From contig UQNO01000004.1 in assembly GCA_900542475.1 (NCBI GenBank), positions 26,264 to 90,263 of the forward strand: a DNA stretch of 64,000 bases, in the 5' to 3' direction. The notes beneath the pieces were generated by a model. It saw only the letters and a list, made by a program, of their open reading frames with translations, had not been told where the DNA came from and ran no database searches. Origin of the DNA: an uncultured Bacteroidota bacterium (GTDB lineage: Bacteria; Bacteroidota; Bacteroidia; Bacteroidales; F082). The translations under genes were made by a program, and so were the position numbers. Position 1 is the first letter of the stretch; every line of letters starts with the position of its first letter. This document shows, in pieces, positions 17,117-27,600 of the stretch.

Positions 17117-18493
17117 ATGAGAAATAACAACATATCAAGAAAAGATTTCTTAAAGGTTATCAGCGCCACCACGGCGGTGTCGGCAGCCGCGCTATATGGC
17201 TGTAAATCAGACAGAATAAAAAACGGTGTCACATATTCCGTCGGAGATATCCCGAAAGACAAGATGACATGCCGCATAAACCACAACACCAACGACAGGG
17301 TGTCTCTTTTGGGCTACGGGATGATGCGACTGCCGTTCAAAGACGATGCCATTGACCAGGTGACGGTCAACAAACTCGTGGATTATGCCATGGAGCACGG
17401 TGTCAACTATTACGACACTTCACCGGCGTATTGCCAGGGAAACTCAGAGACAGCCACTGGAATTGCCTTGAAACGCCATCCTCGCGAGAAGTTCTTCATC
17501 GCTACGAAACTTTCTAACTTCGCAGCAGCAACATGGAGCCGAGAGGCATCGTTGAAAATGTACCGCGAATCTTTCGAGAAACTGCAGACTGACTATATCG
17601 ACTATTATCTTTTACACTCCGTCGGCAACGGCAGCAAAGACTTAGACGGCTGGGACACCTTCCAAAAACGCTACATCGACAACGGCATGATAGACTTTCT
17701 GCAAAATGAGCGCAAGGACAGGCGCATTCGCAACCTCGGATTCTCGTTCCATGGCGACCGGCGTGTCATCGAATGGCTGCTCGATAATCACGACAAATAT
17801 CGTTGGGATTTCGTGCAAATCGAGATGAACTACATCGACTGGGAACACGCACACGACATCAACGAGCGCAATGTCAACGCCGATTATCTCTACAAACGCT
17901 TGACAGAGTTGAACATACCTGTAGTCGTCATGGAGCCTCTCCTTGGCGGAAGATTGGCGAACCTGCCGGATGTACTCGCCAACACCTTGAAACAAAAGAC
18001 ACCGCAAAACAGCGTGGCGTCATGGGCTTTTCGTTTCGTCGGCACCTACCCTAACGTGTTGACAGTCTTGAGCGGCATGACATACATGGAGCATCTTCAA
18101 GACAACCTGCGCACTTATTGTCCGTTGCAGCCATGCACCGACGAAGAGGCTAATCTTTTGCTTCACATCGCCGATCAGTATCTGAAATATCCCATCATTC
18201 CATGCACCGCATGCCAATACTGCATGCCATGTCCTTACGGCATCGACATTCCCGCCAACTTCAGTTTCTACAACAAATGTGTTAACGAAGGGAGTATTGT
18301 GGAAGATTCCGGCTCAACAAATTACAGAAAAGCACGCCGCAAATTCCTGATAGAATACAACCGCCAATTAGAGGCGGACAGACAAGTCGAGCATTGCATC
18401 GGATGCAAGCAATGCCTCTCGCATTGCCCGCAGCACATCGACATTCCGCAGCAGCTCACGAGAATTAATGATATTGTGGAGAGGTTGATTTAA
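17117..18493 (+). CDS. Exported aldo/keto reductase with C-terminal 4Fe-4S domain
   Basis: 458 residues. The N-terminus has SRKDFLK (Tat-like, with RK instead of RR) and a hydrophobic stretch ending in the lipobox-like LYGC (Cys29), so export, possibly as a lipoprotein, is predicted. The aldo/keto reductase barrel follows, with GYGMMRLPF, YDTSPAYCQGNSE and DYYLLHSVG. The C-terminus carries two Cys clusters, CTACQYCMPCPYGIDIP and CIGCKQCLSHCPQHIDIP, typical of ferredoxin-fused reductases in anaerobes. It is probably co-transcribed with the polyferredoxin and may exchange electrons with it instead of, or besides, NAD(P)H. The substrate is unknown. Confidence 0.85.
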   Translation: MRNNNISRKDFLKVISATTAVSAAALYGCKSDRIKNGVTYSVGDIPKDKMTCRINHNTNDRVSLLGYGMMRLPFKDDAIDQVTVNKLVDYAMEHGVNYYDTSPAYCQGNSETATGIALKRHPREKFFIATKLSNFAAATWSREASLKMYRESFEKLQTDYIDYYLLHSVGNGSKDLDGWDTFQKRYIDNGMIDFLQNERKDRRIRNLGFSFHGDRRVIEWLLDNHDKYRWDFVQIEMNYIDWEHAHDINERNVNADYLYKRLTELNIPVVVMEPLLGGRLANLPDVLANTLKQKTPQNSVASWAFRFVGTYPNVLTVLSGMTYMEHLQDNLRTYCPLQPCTDEEANLLLHIADQYLKYPIIPCTACQYCMPCPYGIDIPANFSFYNKCVNEGSIVEDSGSTNYRKARRKFLIEYNRQLEADRQVEHCIGCKQCLSHCPQHIDIPQQLTRINDIVERLI

Positions 18494-18522
18494 AAGTGTC
18501 TGCTTTTTATTTCAACAACCTA

Positions 18523-19045
18523 ATGGAACTCGAAAAATTCAGCAAGGTATTGTTTAAACCATCTCATTTCATTGTTGCAGCGCTACAAAAAGCGGCATCA
18601 AGGAAAACAATCCTGACAAAACAAGAGCTTGGTTATTATGTCTTCAACTCATTAGATATACAACAATTCATTTTTCGCAAGCCTGGAAAGAATCAATTGT
18701 TTTGCCAAGCCAAGTCGTTCTGAAACCATCTGCATTTAAGTATGCTCATCTGATGTCAGTACAACGTTGGTTTCCTTATTGCGAATGATATTCAACGAAA
18801 ATCATTGATGAATTTATACAAGAATTACATATTAACGGCAATGTTTTCGACCCATTCGCGGGAAGCGGAACGACATTACTTGCCGCAAGAAACAAACATT
18901 TACCATCATTCGGCATTGATGCAAACCCCATATCCGCATTAGCAGCAAAATCGGTTTTTATACTTTGTAACAAACGGGATTGCAAAATAAAAAATCGTTT
19001 TAATCGCAAAGGACACGGCGGCAAAATTGATATAGAATGGGTATT
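18523..19045 (+). pseudogene. Decayed DNA methyltransferase (restriction-modification remnant)
   Basis: Two pieces in different frames are visible. The first (18523-18723) reads MELEKFSKVLFKPSHF to KNQLFCQAKSF. The second, from about 18745, reads MSVQRWFPYCE, a TGA stop, then YSTKIIDEFIQEL and VFDPFAGSGTTLLAARN, with FGIDANP following. RWFPY and DPFAGSGTT (SAM-binding motif I) are hallmarks of a class of type II DNA methyltransferases with the HRWFPY-x-FSP line. The catalytic PPY-type motif and most of the protein are missing, and the remnant ends against the symporter gene. It is therefore a non-functional trace of a restriction-modification gene. Confidence 0.65.
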
Positions 19046-19050
19046 GGGAT

Positions 19051-20538
19051 TCAAATCAACTTCCGGGTTCTCTTCTCATATTTCAACCCCATTAAACAAC
19101 ACAATAACGAACCGATTAATCCAACATAGATTGAATCGACAGGCAAAGATATAAATTCTCCGAAAATCAAGCATGTTGTTCCGAAAACAATCGATAAAAA
19201 CACCCATTTCGCTTTGAAATGACCTGGATAGAACAGCGCCAACGTAAGCGGGACGAAGGTCGCGGTGGTGCGCAACCCCATCGAGAGAAAACCCAAGTCG
19301 TTGATATAATGTCCTGAAAATGTCGATGCTATGACAACTGCGACAAGCTGTATCCCGATTATTGTCATTCTTGAAATCAGGAGTTTATTATTGGGTTTGA
19401 AGACATCTTTCACCAAAATCGTAGATGCGCCCAATGTCAGTCCGGAGCCGCCGATGACGATAGTTATCAGCAATGTGCCAAGCACTATTCCGCCAAGGAA
19501 TTTCGGCAGATGGTTGGTGACAAACATCGGGAAAGCCTGCGCCGAGCTTGTCATCACTCCAAGACCCGATGGAATATCTTTACCGATGACGTTCAATGCG
19601 TTAAGTTCATCGACAGTAACATAGTGGGCGCGCATATACATGCCCACCATCACACAGGCGAAACCGATTGGAATCGATATGAGGGCTGAAATCATGGCGC
19701 CTTTACGCGCGACGCCGTCGCTTCGTCCCGACCAAATCGCCTGGGCATAAGTCTGGGTGGAGAGCACGCCAAGAATCACAGAGAGACAAGAGCCTAAATC
19801 TTTGGATACGCCACGAGCAAATATGTTCTGATATTTATGATTCACATCTTGTATGGAGTTCAGACCATCAATCAGTTGAATATCAGTATCTATCAAGATA
19901 TGATTTATTGAATTCACAAGTCCGGAATAGCCTTTTGAGAGGAAAAGCACCAATGTGCCAGCCGCCAGTGCGGAGAGGCACAAAAGAATTATTTTCACCA
20001 CGCCGCCGATGCCGGCGCTCCATAATCCGCCGAAGACGACGTACAACGTCATGATGACAGCAGCCATCATTGCAGCTATCCAGAATCTCATAGGAAAAAT
20101 CGTCATCAGCAGCGCAGCCGCCGACAGCACCTGCGCTATGATACTGATAAACATACCTAAAGAGCACAAAACAGAGCCTGTCATCTCGGCTTTACGTCCG
20201 TATTCCTTACGAACAATCTCCAACAAGGTAGTACTTCCGCTACGTCGCAACGGCATCACATATCCTATCGCCAACACCACACAGCCTAACGCCATGCCCA
20301 TAGTGAACCACCATGCCGAGATGCCAAAACTGAACGCCAACTGTGCGGTTCCCACCGTGGACTGTCCACCGACGAGAGTGCCGATGACAGTGCCTGCAAC
20401 CAACCAAGTGCCAGCCTTTCCACCGCTTGTATGAAAGTCATTGGCGTTCTTCACCTTACGAACCGAAAGAATACCGACGGTTTCGATAAGAGCAACTGCC
20501 AGAACAAGGCCAAGGATATGAAAAACAGAGATTGCCAT
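19051..20538 (-). CDS. Sodium:solute symporter (SSS family)
   Basis: About 495 residues with some thirteen predicted membrane helices and the SSS look: GGKAGTWLVAGTVIGTLVGG near the N-terminus, where helix 1 is interrupted, then YVMPLRRSGSTTLLEIV and GGLWSAGIGGVVKIILL. It would import a solute with Na+; the family spans sugars, amino acids and carboxylates, and nothing here fixes the substrate. The ATG at 20538 is used; the longer frame begins with TTG. The gene is alone, facing the nitroreductase gene across a gap with an AT-rich inverted repeat. Confidence 0.88.
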   Translation of the reverse strand: MAISVFHILGLVLAVALIETVGILSVRKVKNANDFHTSGGKAGTWLVAGTVIGTLVGGQSTVGTAQLAFSFGISAWWFTMGMALGCVVLAIGYVMPLRRSGSTTLLEIVRKEYGRKAEMTGSVLCSLGMFISIIAQVLSAAALLMTIFPMRFWIAAMMAAVIMTLYVVFGGLWSAGIGGVVKIILLCLSALAAGTLVLFLSKGYSGLVNSINHILIDTDIQLIDGLNSIQDVNHKYQNIFARGVSKDLGSCLSVILGVLSTQTYAQAIWSGRSDGVARKGAMISALISIPIGFACVMVGMYMRAHYVTVDELNALNVIGKDIPSGLGVMTSSAQAFPMFVTNHLPKFLGGIVLGTLLITIVIGGSGLTLGASTILVKDVFKPNNKLLISRMTIIGIQLVAVVIASTFSGHYINDLGFLSMGLRTTATFVPLTLALFYPGHFKAKWVFLSIVFGTTCLIFGEFISLPVDSIYVGLIGSLLCCLMGLKYEKRTRKLI

Positions 20539-20691
20539 TTTATATTTCAAAAACGGTGCAAAAATACGAAAATTTAACCATCGGCGGTTAGATTTCAGCC
20601 ATTAGTTTTCTTGATGATGGCTAACGAACAACAGATGATAGTTTACGGCTGAATTTTCAACTTTTTTTCTTCAACTTTTAATTAAAAACAG

Positions 20692-20699
20692 TATCTTTG
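20692..20699 (+). promoter_or_regulatory. -7 promoter element (TATCTTTG) of the nitroreductase gene
   Basis: TATCTTTG followed by TAG lies 19 nt upstream of the ATG at 20719. It supports this ATG, and hence the lipoprotein signal, as the true start. Confidence 0.6.
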
Positions 20700-20718
20700 T
20701 AGCCTTAAAACTTGAAAA

Positions 20719-21333
20719 ATGAAAAAATCGCTCCTAATTATCGCTGCGGCGCTCATGCTAGGCAGCTGCTGCAACAAAACTGACGAATCAAACGAAAAAG
20801 CAATGAATACTACAATGGAAGACCTGCTGACACGTCGCAGCATACGCAGCTATACCGACGAAGTGCCTCCGATGGAGGTCATCGAAGAGATATGCAAGGC
20901 CGGGACCTATGCGCCTACGGGAATGAACAGGCAGGTGCCAATCATCATAGCCGTGACGAACCGCGAGGTGCGCGACAGGCTGAGTAAGCTCAACGCCGGT
21001 GTTTTCGGTCGTGACGACACGGATCCGTTTTATGGAGCCCCCGTGGTTCTGGTGGTTTTGTCCGACACAACAGCGGCAATGACTTGGAAAGAAGACGGCT
21101 CACTCGTGATGGGCAACCTCTTGAACGCCGCACACGCCAAAGGACTCGGCTCTTGCTGGATTCATCGAGCCAAAGAGGTTTTCGAGACTGAAGAAGGGAA
21201 AGCCATACTCCGCGACCTTGACATAGACGACACAAAATATGCCGGAATAGGAAACTGCATACTTGGCTATGTGAAAGGCGACTATCCGGAAGCAAGACCT
21301 CGTAAAGAAAACTATGTGTATTGGATTAAGTAA
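20719..21333 (+). CDS. Nitroreductase-family protein with lipoprotein signal
   Basis: 204 residues. Residues 1-17 form a lipoprotein signal (LGSC, Cys17). A linker and a complete nitroreductase domain follow: LLTRRSIRSYTDE (FMN-phosphate Arg/Ser), GTYAPTGMNRQ, and AAHAKGLGSCWIHRA near the C-terminus. Family members are normally cytoplasmic flavoenzymes that reduce nitro compounds or quinones with NAD(P)H, so a lipoprotein form is unusual. If it faces the periplasm, it would need another electron donor. An internal Met29 could start a cytosolic form, but the promoter spacing favours the long form. It is monocistronic. Confidence 0.85.
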   Translation: MKKSLLIIAAALMLGSCCNKTDESNEKAMNTTMEDLLTRRSIRSYTDEVPPMEVIEEICKAGTYAPTGMNRQVPIIIAVTNREVRDRLSKLNAGVFGRDDTDPFYGAPVVLVVLSDTTAAMTWKEDGSLVMGNLLNAAHAKGLGSCWIHRAKEVFETEEGKAILRDLDIDDTKYAGIGNCILGYVKGDYPEARPRKENYVYWIK

Positions 21334-21405
21334 CTAAATGGGATTTCTAATTATACTTGTGTTTCTTGTCTTCTGATTAATATGACGACGAAGTCTCATC
21401 GCCAT

Positions 21406-24400
21406 TTAAAACAGTCTGTTCATTAACACTTTTTCAATTTTTATCTCATCACGCAAATACACTATATATGCTTTAATATCTTGATTACCATTCATTTGCA
21501 TCAACGCTCCCATATAATTGCGCAGTTGGTTTTTATAATCCTCATGCTCCTCGCCGGTTTTGTAATCAATCAAAATGGTACCTTGAGGTGTCTCCGCAAA
21601 TCTGTCGGGGCGTATGATTTTGCCGTCGCATGTATGGATATCCATCTCGTTTTTCACCACGGCATCATCAGCAAAGGCAGGTTTAAGTTCTGGAATATCA
21701 GTCACCTTACGGAATATCTCAAGTAATTTCCCGGCTTGTCCCTCATCGATTGTTCCGTCGTTCACATAAGGTCTCAAAGCCTTTTCCGCATCTTCAATTA
21801 TACGGATTTTCGACAGAATCTGATGCACGAGCGAACCCCATTGCTCCGGCATAAACGAGCCTTTCTCTGCCCAAATCATTGTTGGATCAGGGTCAATTTT
21901 CAGCTTATCTTGCCAATCCAATGCTTTCGGCACCACATCGCCCGCTTTCAATTCCAATATTTTGCCCCCACCATTATTGACTTCCTTTTCTTTGACCGTC
22001 AATACTGTAGCATCAAATTCCCCATAATTATATGAAGTATGCTCATCGTTTTCCACTACTTCAAACTCATTGTTCTTAACGAAATAGTCATTAAACACAT
22101 CATCGTTTCCAGTCTCGACATGTTGGATATCAATATTATTCGCAAAGAAATCGACAAAAAGATTATATCCGTCGGCAGGTCTTTTATCATTAGTGTACAC
22201 GAACAGCATATTTTTCGCACGCGTCATTGCGACATACATAATGTCAAGTATGTCGAGTTGGGTTTTCCTTTCTTCTTCTTTTAAAAGATTCTCGTAAGTG
22301 GTTCCCGCGAGTTTATTTTTAGACAGTCCGAGCAAGAAGGCGTCGAGATACGGGACATCTTTGGTATCTGGATTATTGGCGCATTCTATCCACATCTCGC
22401 TTTGGGTCAAGCCGTGAGATGAAACGAGGTTGGTATCGGCGTATGGATACAAGACCACCTTAAATTCCAGGCCTTTGGCCTTATGTATCGTCATAATCTG
22501 AACACAATCGAGGTCACCGGTGATTTGCACCGCCAGTTTATCTTTCTTTTTCTCCCAAAATTCCAAAAAATCGCCGACACCGGCACTGTGACGGCACTGC
22601 CATTCATAGACAGTGTTCATGAAATACTGAAGAAACACATCGGAGACTATGTCGAAACCGTAGTTTTTGCATATCCGGGTGCATGTGTCAAATATGCCAC
22701 CAGCCGGAGCCGCCTCCTTCAATATGTCCGTACTGACGAAAGATGTTTCGCCTCCATGTGTTTGATTATAAAAATATTCCACGGTCTTCCGTGTCACCAT
22801 ATTATTTTCGTCAATCATCAACGCCAATGTGTTGACAATCAACTGTATTTTATCAGATGTCTGCAACAAGACCGATTCCGCTGAAAGGACCTCTATATCG
22901 TTTTCAATCAGATAATTCGCTATATCAGCGCCATCGCCATTAGAGCGCACAAGAATTATAATATTCTTATAATCAACACCTTGCGCATGTAATTTTTTTA
23001 TTTGCGAGAGCATCGAGGCCTTCACTTTTTCTTTGTATTCCGCTGTTTTCATCTCACCGTGAAACACCTCGACGGAAACGAAACCACCTTGCTTTTGGGG
23101 ATTGTACCTTTGTTCAGCGTCATCATATACATCTGGGAAATCCAAGAAACGTTCTGCGAAACGGAAAAAGGTGTTATTAAATTTTATCACATTTTTCGAT
23201 GAACGGTAGTTTGTTCCGAGCGACATTTTTTGCGCCGACCGCACAAGCTGTTTCTGGCAGCGCTCCCCAAAATCATTGTCAGGTTTATGGTAAATCATCG
23301 GAAGATTGATAATCTGTTCCACCTCACCGGAGCGAAAACGGTAAATCGACTGCTTTGCGTCGCCTACAATCATGTTCATGTTGCCCAAAGCGAGACTGTT
23401 CTCCATCAAAGGCAGGAAATTCTGCCATTGCAGCACTGATGTGTCCTGAAACTCGTCGATAAAATAATGTTTGTACCTCTCACCTATCCTCTCGTAAATA
23501 AACGGCACAGAGCAGTCACCCAGAATATCGGAAATACGTTTGTTGAACTCCGAAATATGCACTTGGGAGGTCTCTGCGATAGATTGACGCACAAGCCCGT
23601 ATATATGGCTTCGCAGCACATACAGATACAAGTTTTTTTCAATAATTTCAAACACCAACTTCTTGGAATACAACGATTTATATTTGCCGATAGCATCTGC
23701 GTAAACACCTACAATCGTGTCATCGACAATCTTGATTTTAGCGTCATGCCAACGTTTATTGCCGTTCAGGATATTGTCAATCGTCGGGGTCGTGACCACG
23801 CTCCTGCCTTCCTGCATCTTCTTCTTCACCGATGGCAGACCGGTTTTCGCCTTGCCGTTATAATCCATGTCGGTAATGCCAAGCCGGTTCTCTTCCGATT
23901 CTATATCTTTGACAATCTGCGACAAAGCCTCGTCTAATCTCTCGTTTTCCGAATGAACGTATTTCTTGATTGTCTTGTATTTTTCTTCATCCAAGTCAGT
24001 CAAATTCTTATAGTTACCTTTGCGATAAGCGTCTTCCGACAGGAGTTTCTCCATATATTCGCCTATGAGTTTTTTCACATTCCACGATGTCTCCTCCGAA
24101 AGGTTAGCCTCAACAAACTCCGACAAAATTTTTGTAATGAAATTGTTTTTACCAATCTCATTTGAAAGACGTTGGATTATTTCATCAACGAGGTCGTCAT
24201 TATCAAGGATCACACTATATCGGCCCGGCAGTTCCAACTCTCTTGCAAAGCTCCTTGACAATCGCTGCACAAAACTATCGATTGTACATACAGCGACATC
24301 GCCATAATTATGTAACATCTTGATATACAAGCGTTTCGCCCTACCACTCAACTCATCTTGCTCTATTCCGATGGTTGAAACGAGGTGGTCTCTCATTTGT

Positions 24401-24630
24401 TTAATATCTTTGTCTCCAGAGTTTTCGCTGATTCCCAAAAGGAACTTCAAAATCTTGGCTTTCATCTCGTTTGCCGCCTTGTTAGTAAATGTCACGGCTA
24501 AAATCTCGCGAAAAGCGTCTGCGTTGTCACATAGACACAATGTCAGGTATTCCCTCACGATAGTGAAGGTCTTGCCCGAACCGGCGGAGGCTTTATAAAT
24601 TTTGAAAGGCTTATCTTGATGTTGGCTCAT
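21406..24630 (-). CDS. UvrD/RecB-like helicase-nuclease (AddA type)
   Basis: About 1074 residues. Superfamily 1A helicase motifs are present: ASAGSGKTFTIV (Walker A), FTNKAANEMK, DEFQDTS (motif II), TNYRSSKNVI, MTIHKAKGLEFKVV (motif V) and YVAMTRAK (motif VI). The C-terminal RecB-type nuclease is marked by ILIDYKTGEEHEDYKNQLRNYM, the D-x-K and Q-x3-Y core. It should process double-strand breaks for recombination, normally with an AddB partner, which is not here. The ATG at 24630 overlaps the tamB end by 20 nt and puts the family sequence DKPFKIYKASAGSGKT right at the N-terminus. Confidence 0.9.
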   Translation of the reverse strand: MSQHQDKPFKIYKASAGSGKTFTIVREYLTLCLCDNADAFREILAVTFTNKAANEMKAKILKFLLGISENSGDKDIKQMRDHLVSTIGIEQDELSGRAKRLYIKMLHNYGDVAVCTIDSFVQRLSRSFARELELPGRYSVILDNDDLVDEIIQRLSNEIGKNNFITKILSEFVEANLSEETSWNVKKLIGEYMEKLLSEDAYRKGNYKNLTDLDEEKYKTIKKYVHSENERLDEALSQIVKDIESEENRLGITDMDYNGKAKTGLPSVKKKMQEGRSVVTTPTIDNILNGNKRWHDAKIKIVDDTIVGVYADAIGKYKSLYSKKLVFEIIEKNLYLYVLRSHIYGLVRQSIAETSQVHISEFNKRISDILGDCSVPFIYERIGERYKHYFIDEFQDTSVLQWQNFLPLMENSLALGNMNMIVGDAKQSIYRFRSGEVEQIINLPMIYHKPDNDFGERCQKQLVRSAQKMSLGTNYRSSKNVIKFNNTFFRFAERFLDFPDVYDDAEQRYNPQKQGGFVSVEVFHGEMKTAEYKEKVKASMLSQIKKLHAQGVDYKNIIILVRSNGDGADIANYLIENDIEVLSAESVLLQTSDKIQLIVNTLALMIDENNMVTRKTVEYFYNQTHGGETSFVSTDILKEAAPAGGIFDTCTRICKNYGFDIVSDVFLQYFMNTVYEWQCRHSAGVGDFLEFWEKKKDKLAVQITGDLDCVQIMTIHKAKGLEFKVVLYPYADTNLVSSHGLTQSEMWIECANNPDTKDVPYLDAFLLGLSKNKLAGTTYENLLKEEERKTQLDILDIMYVAMTRAKNMLFVYTNDKRPADGYNLFVDFFANNIDIQHVETGNDDVFNDYFVKNNEFEVVENDEHTSYNYGEFDATVLTVKEKEVNNGGGKILELKAGDVVPKALDWQDKLKIDPDPTMIWAEKGSFMPEQWGSLVHQILSKIRIIEDAEKALRPYVNDGTIDEGQAGKLLEIFRKVTDIPELKPAFADDAVVKNEMDIHTCDGKIIRPDRFAETPQGTILIDYKTGEEHEDYKNQLRNYMGALMQMNGNQDIKAYIVYLRDEIKIEKVLMNRLF

Positions 24631-27600
24631 CGGTGTTTTTTTTCTTTTTGTTTTTCCTATGAATGTTGAAGACTTCACTCAAGCTATCAAAGCTTTGAGA
24701 ATATGAGATACCCACACCTTGGGTAAAATCGGAGTAGTTTTCTATAGAATAATAATAGTAATTATTTTTGATATTCGTATGATTATACGCCTTGAGACTC
24801 AATCGTTTAGTCAGTCGGAAAGTTAAATCGACATCACCCACTATATTGTTGGCGTTGTCCACGTCAGTCTCGTTGCCCCGAATAACGCCGAAGTTACCTT
24901 CAACGATGAGACGGTCGTCGAAAAGCTGTGTTGAAAGCGCCACCTCAAGTTCTTCGTTGGTGAGATTATCGTTAGGCGTGTAATTGATACCAATGTCGAA
25001 GTCTTTTGAAATCTGCGAGAGCCAGTTGCTCAGTTGACTTGTAATAACGCTATAGCCGGCGGTTGTGCCAAAACGCGCGATATTGTTGCCCGCCGTGTAA
25101 GAGAACGAGCCAAGCACCATCAGAGAGAACACTTGTTGCGCCATCACTGCCTGATTTGTGGTGTCGATGACTGAATAAACCAGGCTTCGTATGTCTTCCA
25201 AGGCGTTAGGCAGCTCTATTCCGAATGTTATCGTCGGGTTCATCAACTTGTCGGACAGCCTGATGATACAATCGACATTGATATTGTTTGTTATCGCTGT
25301 TGAATCGACGAGCGGTGTTCCCAATGACGTCAGCGATGATTTCGTCCTGTAAACGCCCACGACATCGATGTCAGCATCTGCGGGGTCGCCTGTCCATCGC
25401 AGAGTGCCTCCTTGACGCAATGTGAACAGACGCTTCACCATCTGCAGTGTGAAATTGAACGAACCACTTGTGATATAATAATCGCCTCGCAACTCAAAAT
25501 CGTTGGAGTTCAAGCCTATATTGATATTCCCTGAACCTCGGGCATTGATATTTCCCATATTTTGTGGCAAATAGATATTGACAGCGGCATCGGAGTTGAC
25601 CGCCGCGTCGAGGTTCATGGTGAATTTTCTTTTCTTTTTCACGATATCATTGACGACTTTCTCCTCCACCGTATCTGTCTCCTGGGTGTTCTGGACGAAA
25701 ACGACGAAATTGTTTTCCACTGATGAGGTTCCGGAAAGCGGCACATCAATTTCAGTGCCCTTCTTTGTCACTGCATCGATAGTCATCACGACATCATCAA
25801 CAGGGCCCTTTATCTTCACCGTGCCGTCGGAAACGGCAGTGCCATAAAAGCCTTCCGCTTTCTCATGCGGAATGTCAAATGCGAGAAAATCACTGCATTG
25901 TATAGTTAAGTCGAAATTGATATCTTTCAGATAATTATGATTTATCGAGCCGTTCAGCAACGCCTTGTTACCTAAAGTATCATTGATAACGACATCATTG
26001 AAAATTATCTTGTTCTTCGCAAATGCGACAGTATCACTGAAAGTGTAGTATGTATTCAAATAATTCACTTTACAGGCTGCATTTGAAAATTTGACTTTTC
26101 CAATAATTTCAGGAGCATCAACGGAGCCTCTGACCTTTAGATTTCCATTGGCGTAACCGCCCGTCCGGCTGACCACGTCTCTGATAAACGGCGACATGGT
26201 TTCAAGTTTGAAATCATCGAAAAGCATGTCGAATTTAAGATTATCGACCTTTTTATTTGGATAATAAAAGCCAACGACACCGACAGTCTTATGATTTTCG
26301 TCACCCAAATGTTGATTATAAACCTCCATATTCAAGAAAATCGACTCGCTGGGCTCATACCATTTTGTATTCAGAAACACGTCGCCAACCGCCTGACCGT
26401 TGATATATAACCGCCTCAAATCAATATCCGAGGCGAAAGAGAGATTTTCGCTCAAACCCGAGATACCGACAAATCCGTTGAGAAGACCGTCGAAATCAAG
26501 ATTATTGCCCGACGTGATGAAATCAAAGTCGGAAACATCGACATTATCAAATTCAACGAACAATGAATCCGAATCATATTTGGGATAAACACCGTGAATC
26601 GCGATTTTCTGACTTTGAGTATATAGGTCGAAATCATTAAGATATGCTTTTTTATCCCTGAAATCGAGGTTGCAATCTGGATTTATATGCCAAATCGTGT
26701 CGTTTATCCTAATAAAATCCGATTTTATCGAGAACACGCCTCCCGACTGCTCATGAGGTGTGAAAACCGATTTGATATGCGCCTTGTTATGGTCTTTTTC
26801 CGAATCATCATCCCATTGCAGGTCGATATCAATCCTATCGTTGCCGAATCTGCCCGAAAGCACGATATTCTCAAGGTTTATCCGATCAGAATTGGCGCTT
26901 GTGGAATCTCTGAAAATTATATCTTCAAGAGAAATCACAGAGACAAACTCATCGAACTTGGCGTTGTTTCTGATTTCTATATTCTTGAAAATCATGCCAT
27001 TAAACACTATTTCAGGCGAATCTATCGTGGAGCCGTGATAAGAATAGCCGTCGGTGTACGATGCATTGATGGTAGTGCCGCCGCTAACATACAGAGATGG
27101 CGCGAACAGTTTTGACAGAGTACGCGTATCTTTCAAATTCATCGAGAGGGAAAACTCCTGCTTGTCATCGTCAGGCTTGGTATCGTCGAACCATTTCGGC
27201 ATATTCACATATCTCTTCGCCGTGTTTTTCATAGCGTTGACAAACGTCTTGGCATTCACGATGCCAGTCCCGTAAAAATCAAAGAAATCACAGTTTATAG
27301 TGACATCTTTGATGCCGCTCGACTCGGTGACGGTAGCGCCGAAGTTGTCCATCAGATATTCTTCTCCATTGAAATATCTCGTTTTTTTGACATCTACCCT
27401 TCCTATGAGATTATCAATATCGTCGCCACTGAACTCCGCATTGATATTCGAGGAGATATGCATTATGGAGTCATTATCAAGGAAATTAAGCTTGACTAAA
27501 TCAGCGTCGTTTATGTCGGCGATGATATTATAGCTCAAACGCTCGCCATGAAAATCAACAATCGACGACAAATCGAGGTCAAGATAAGGGTGCCTGACAT

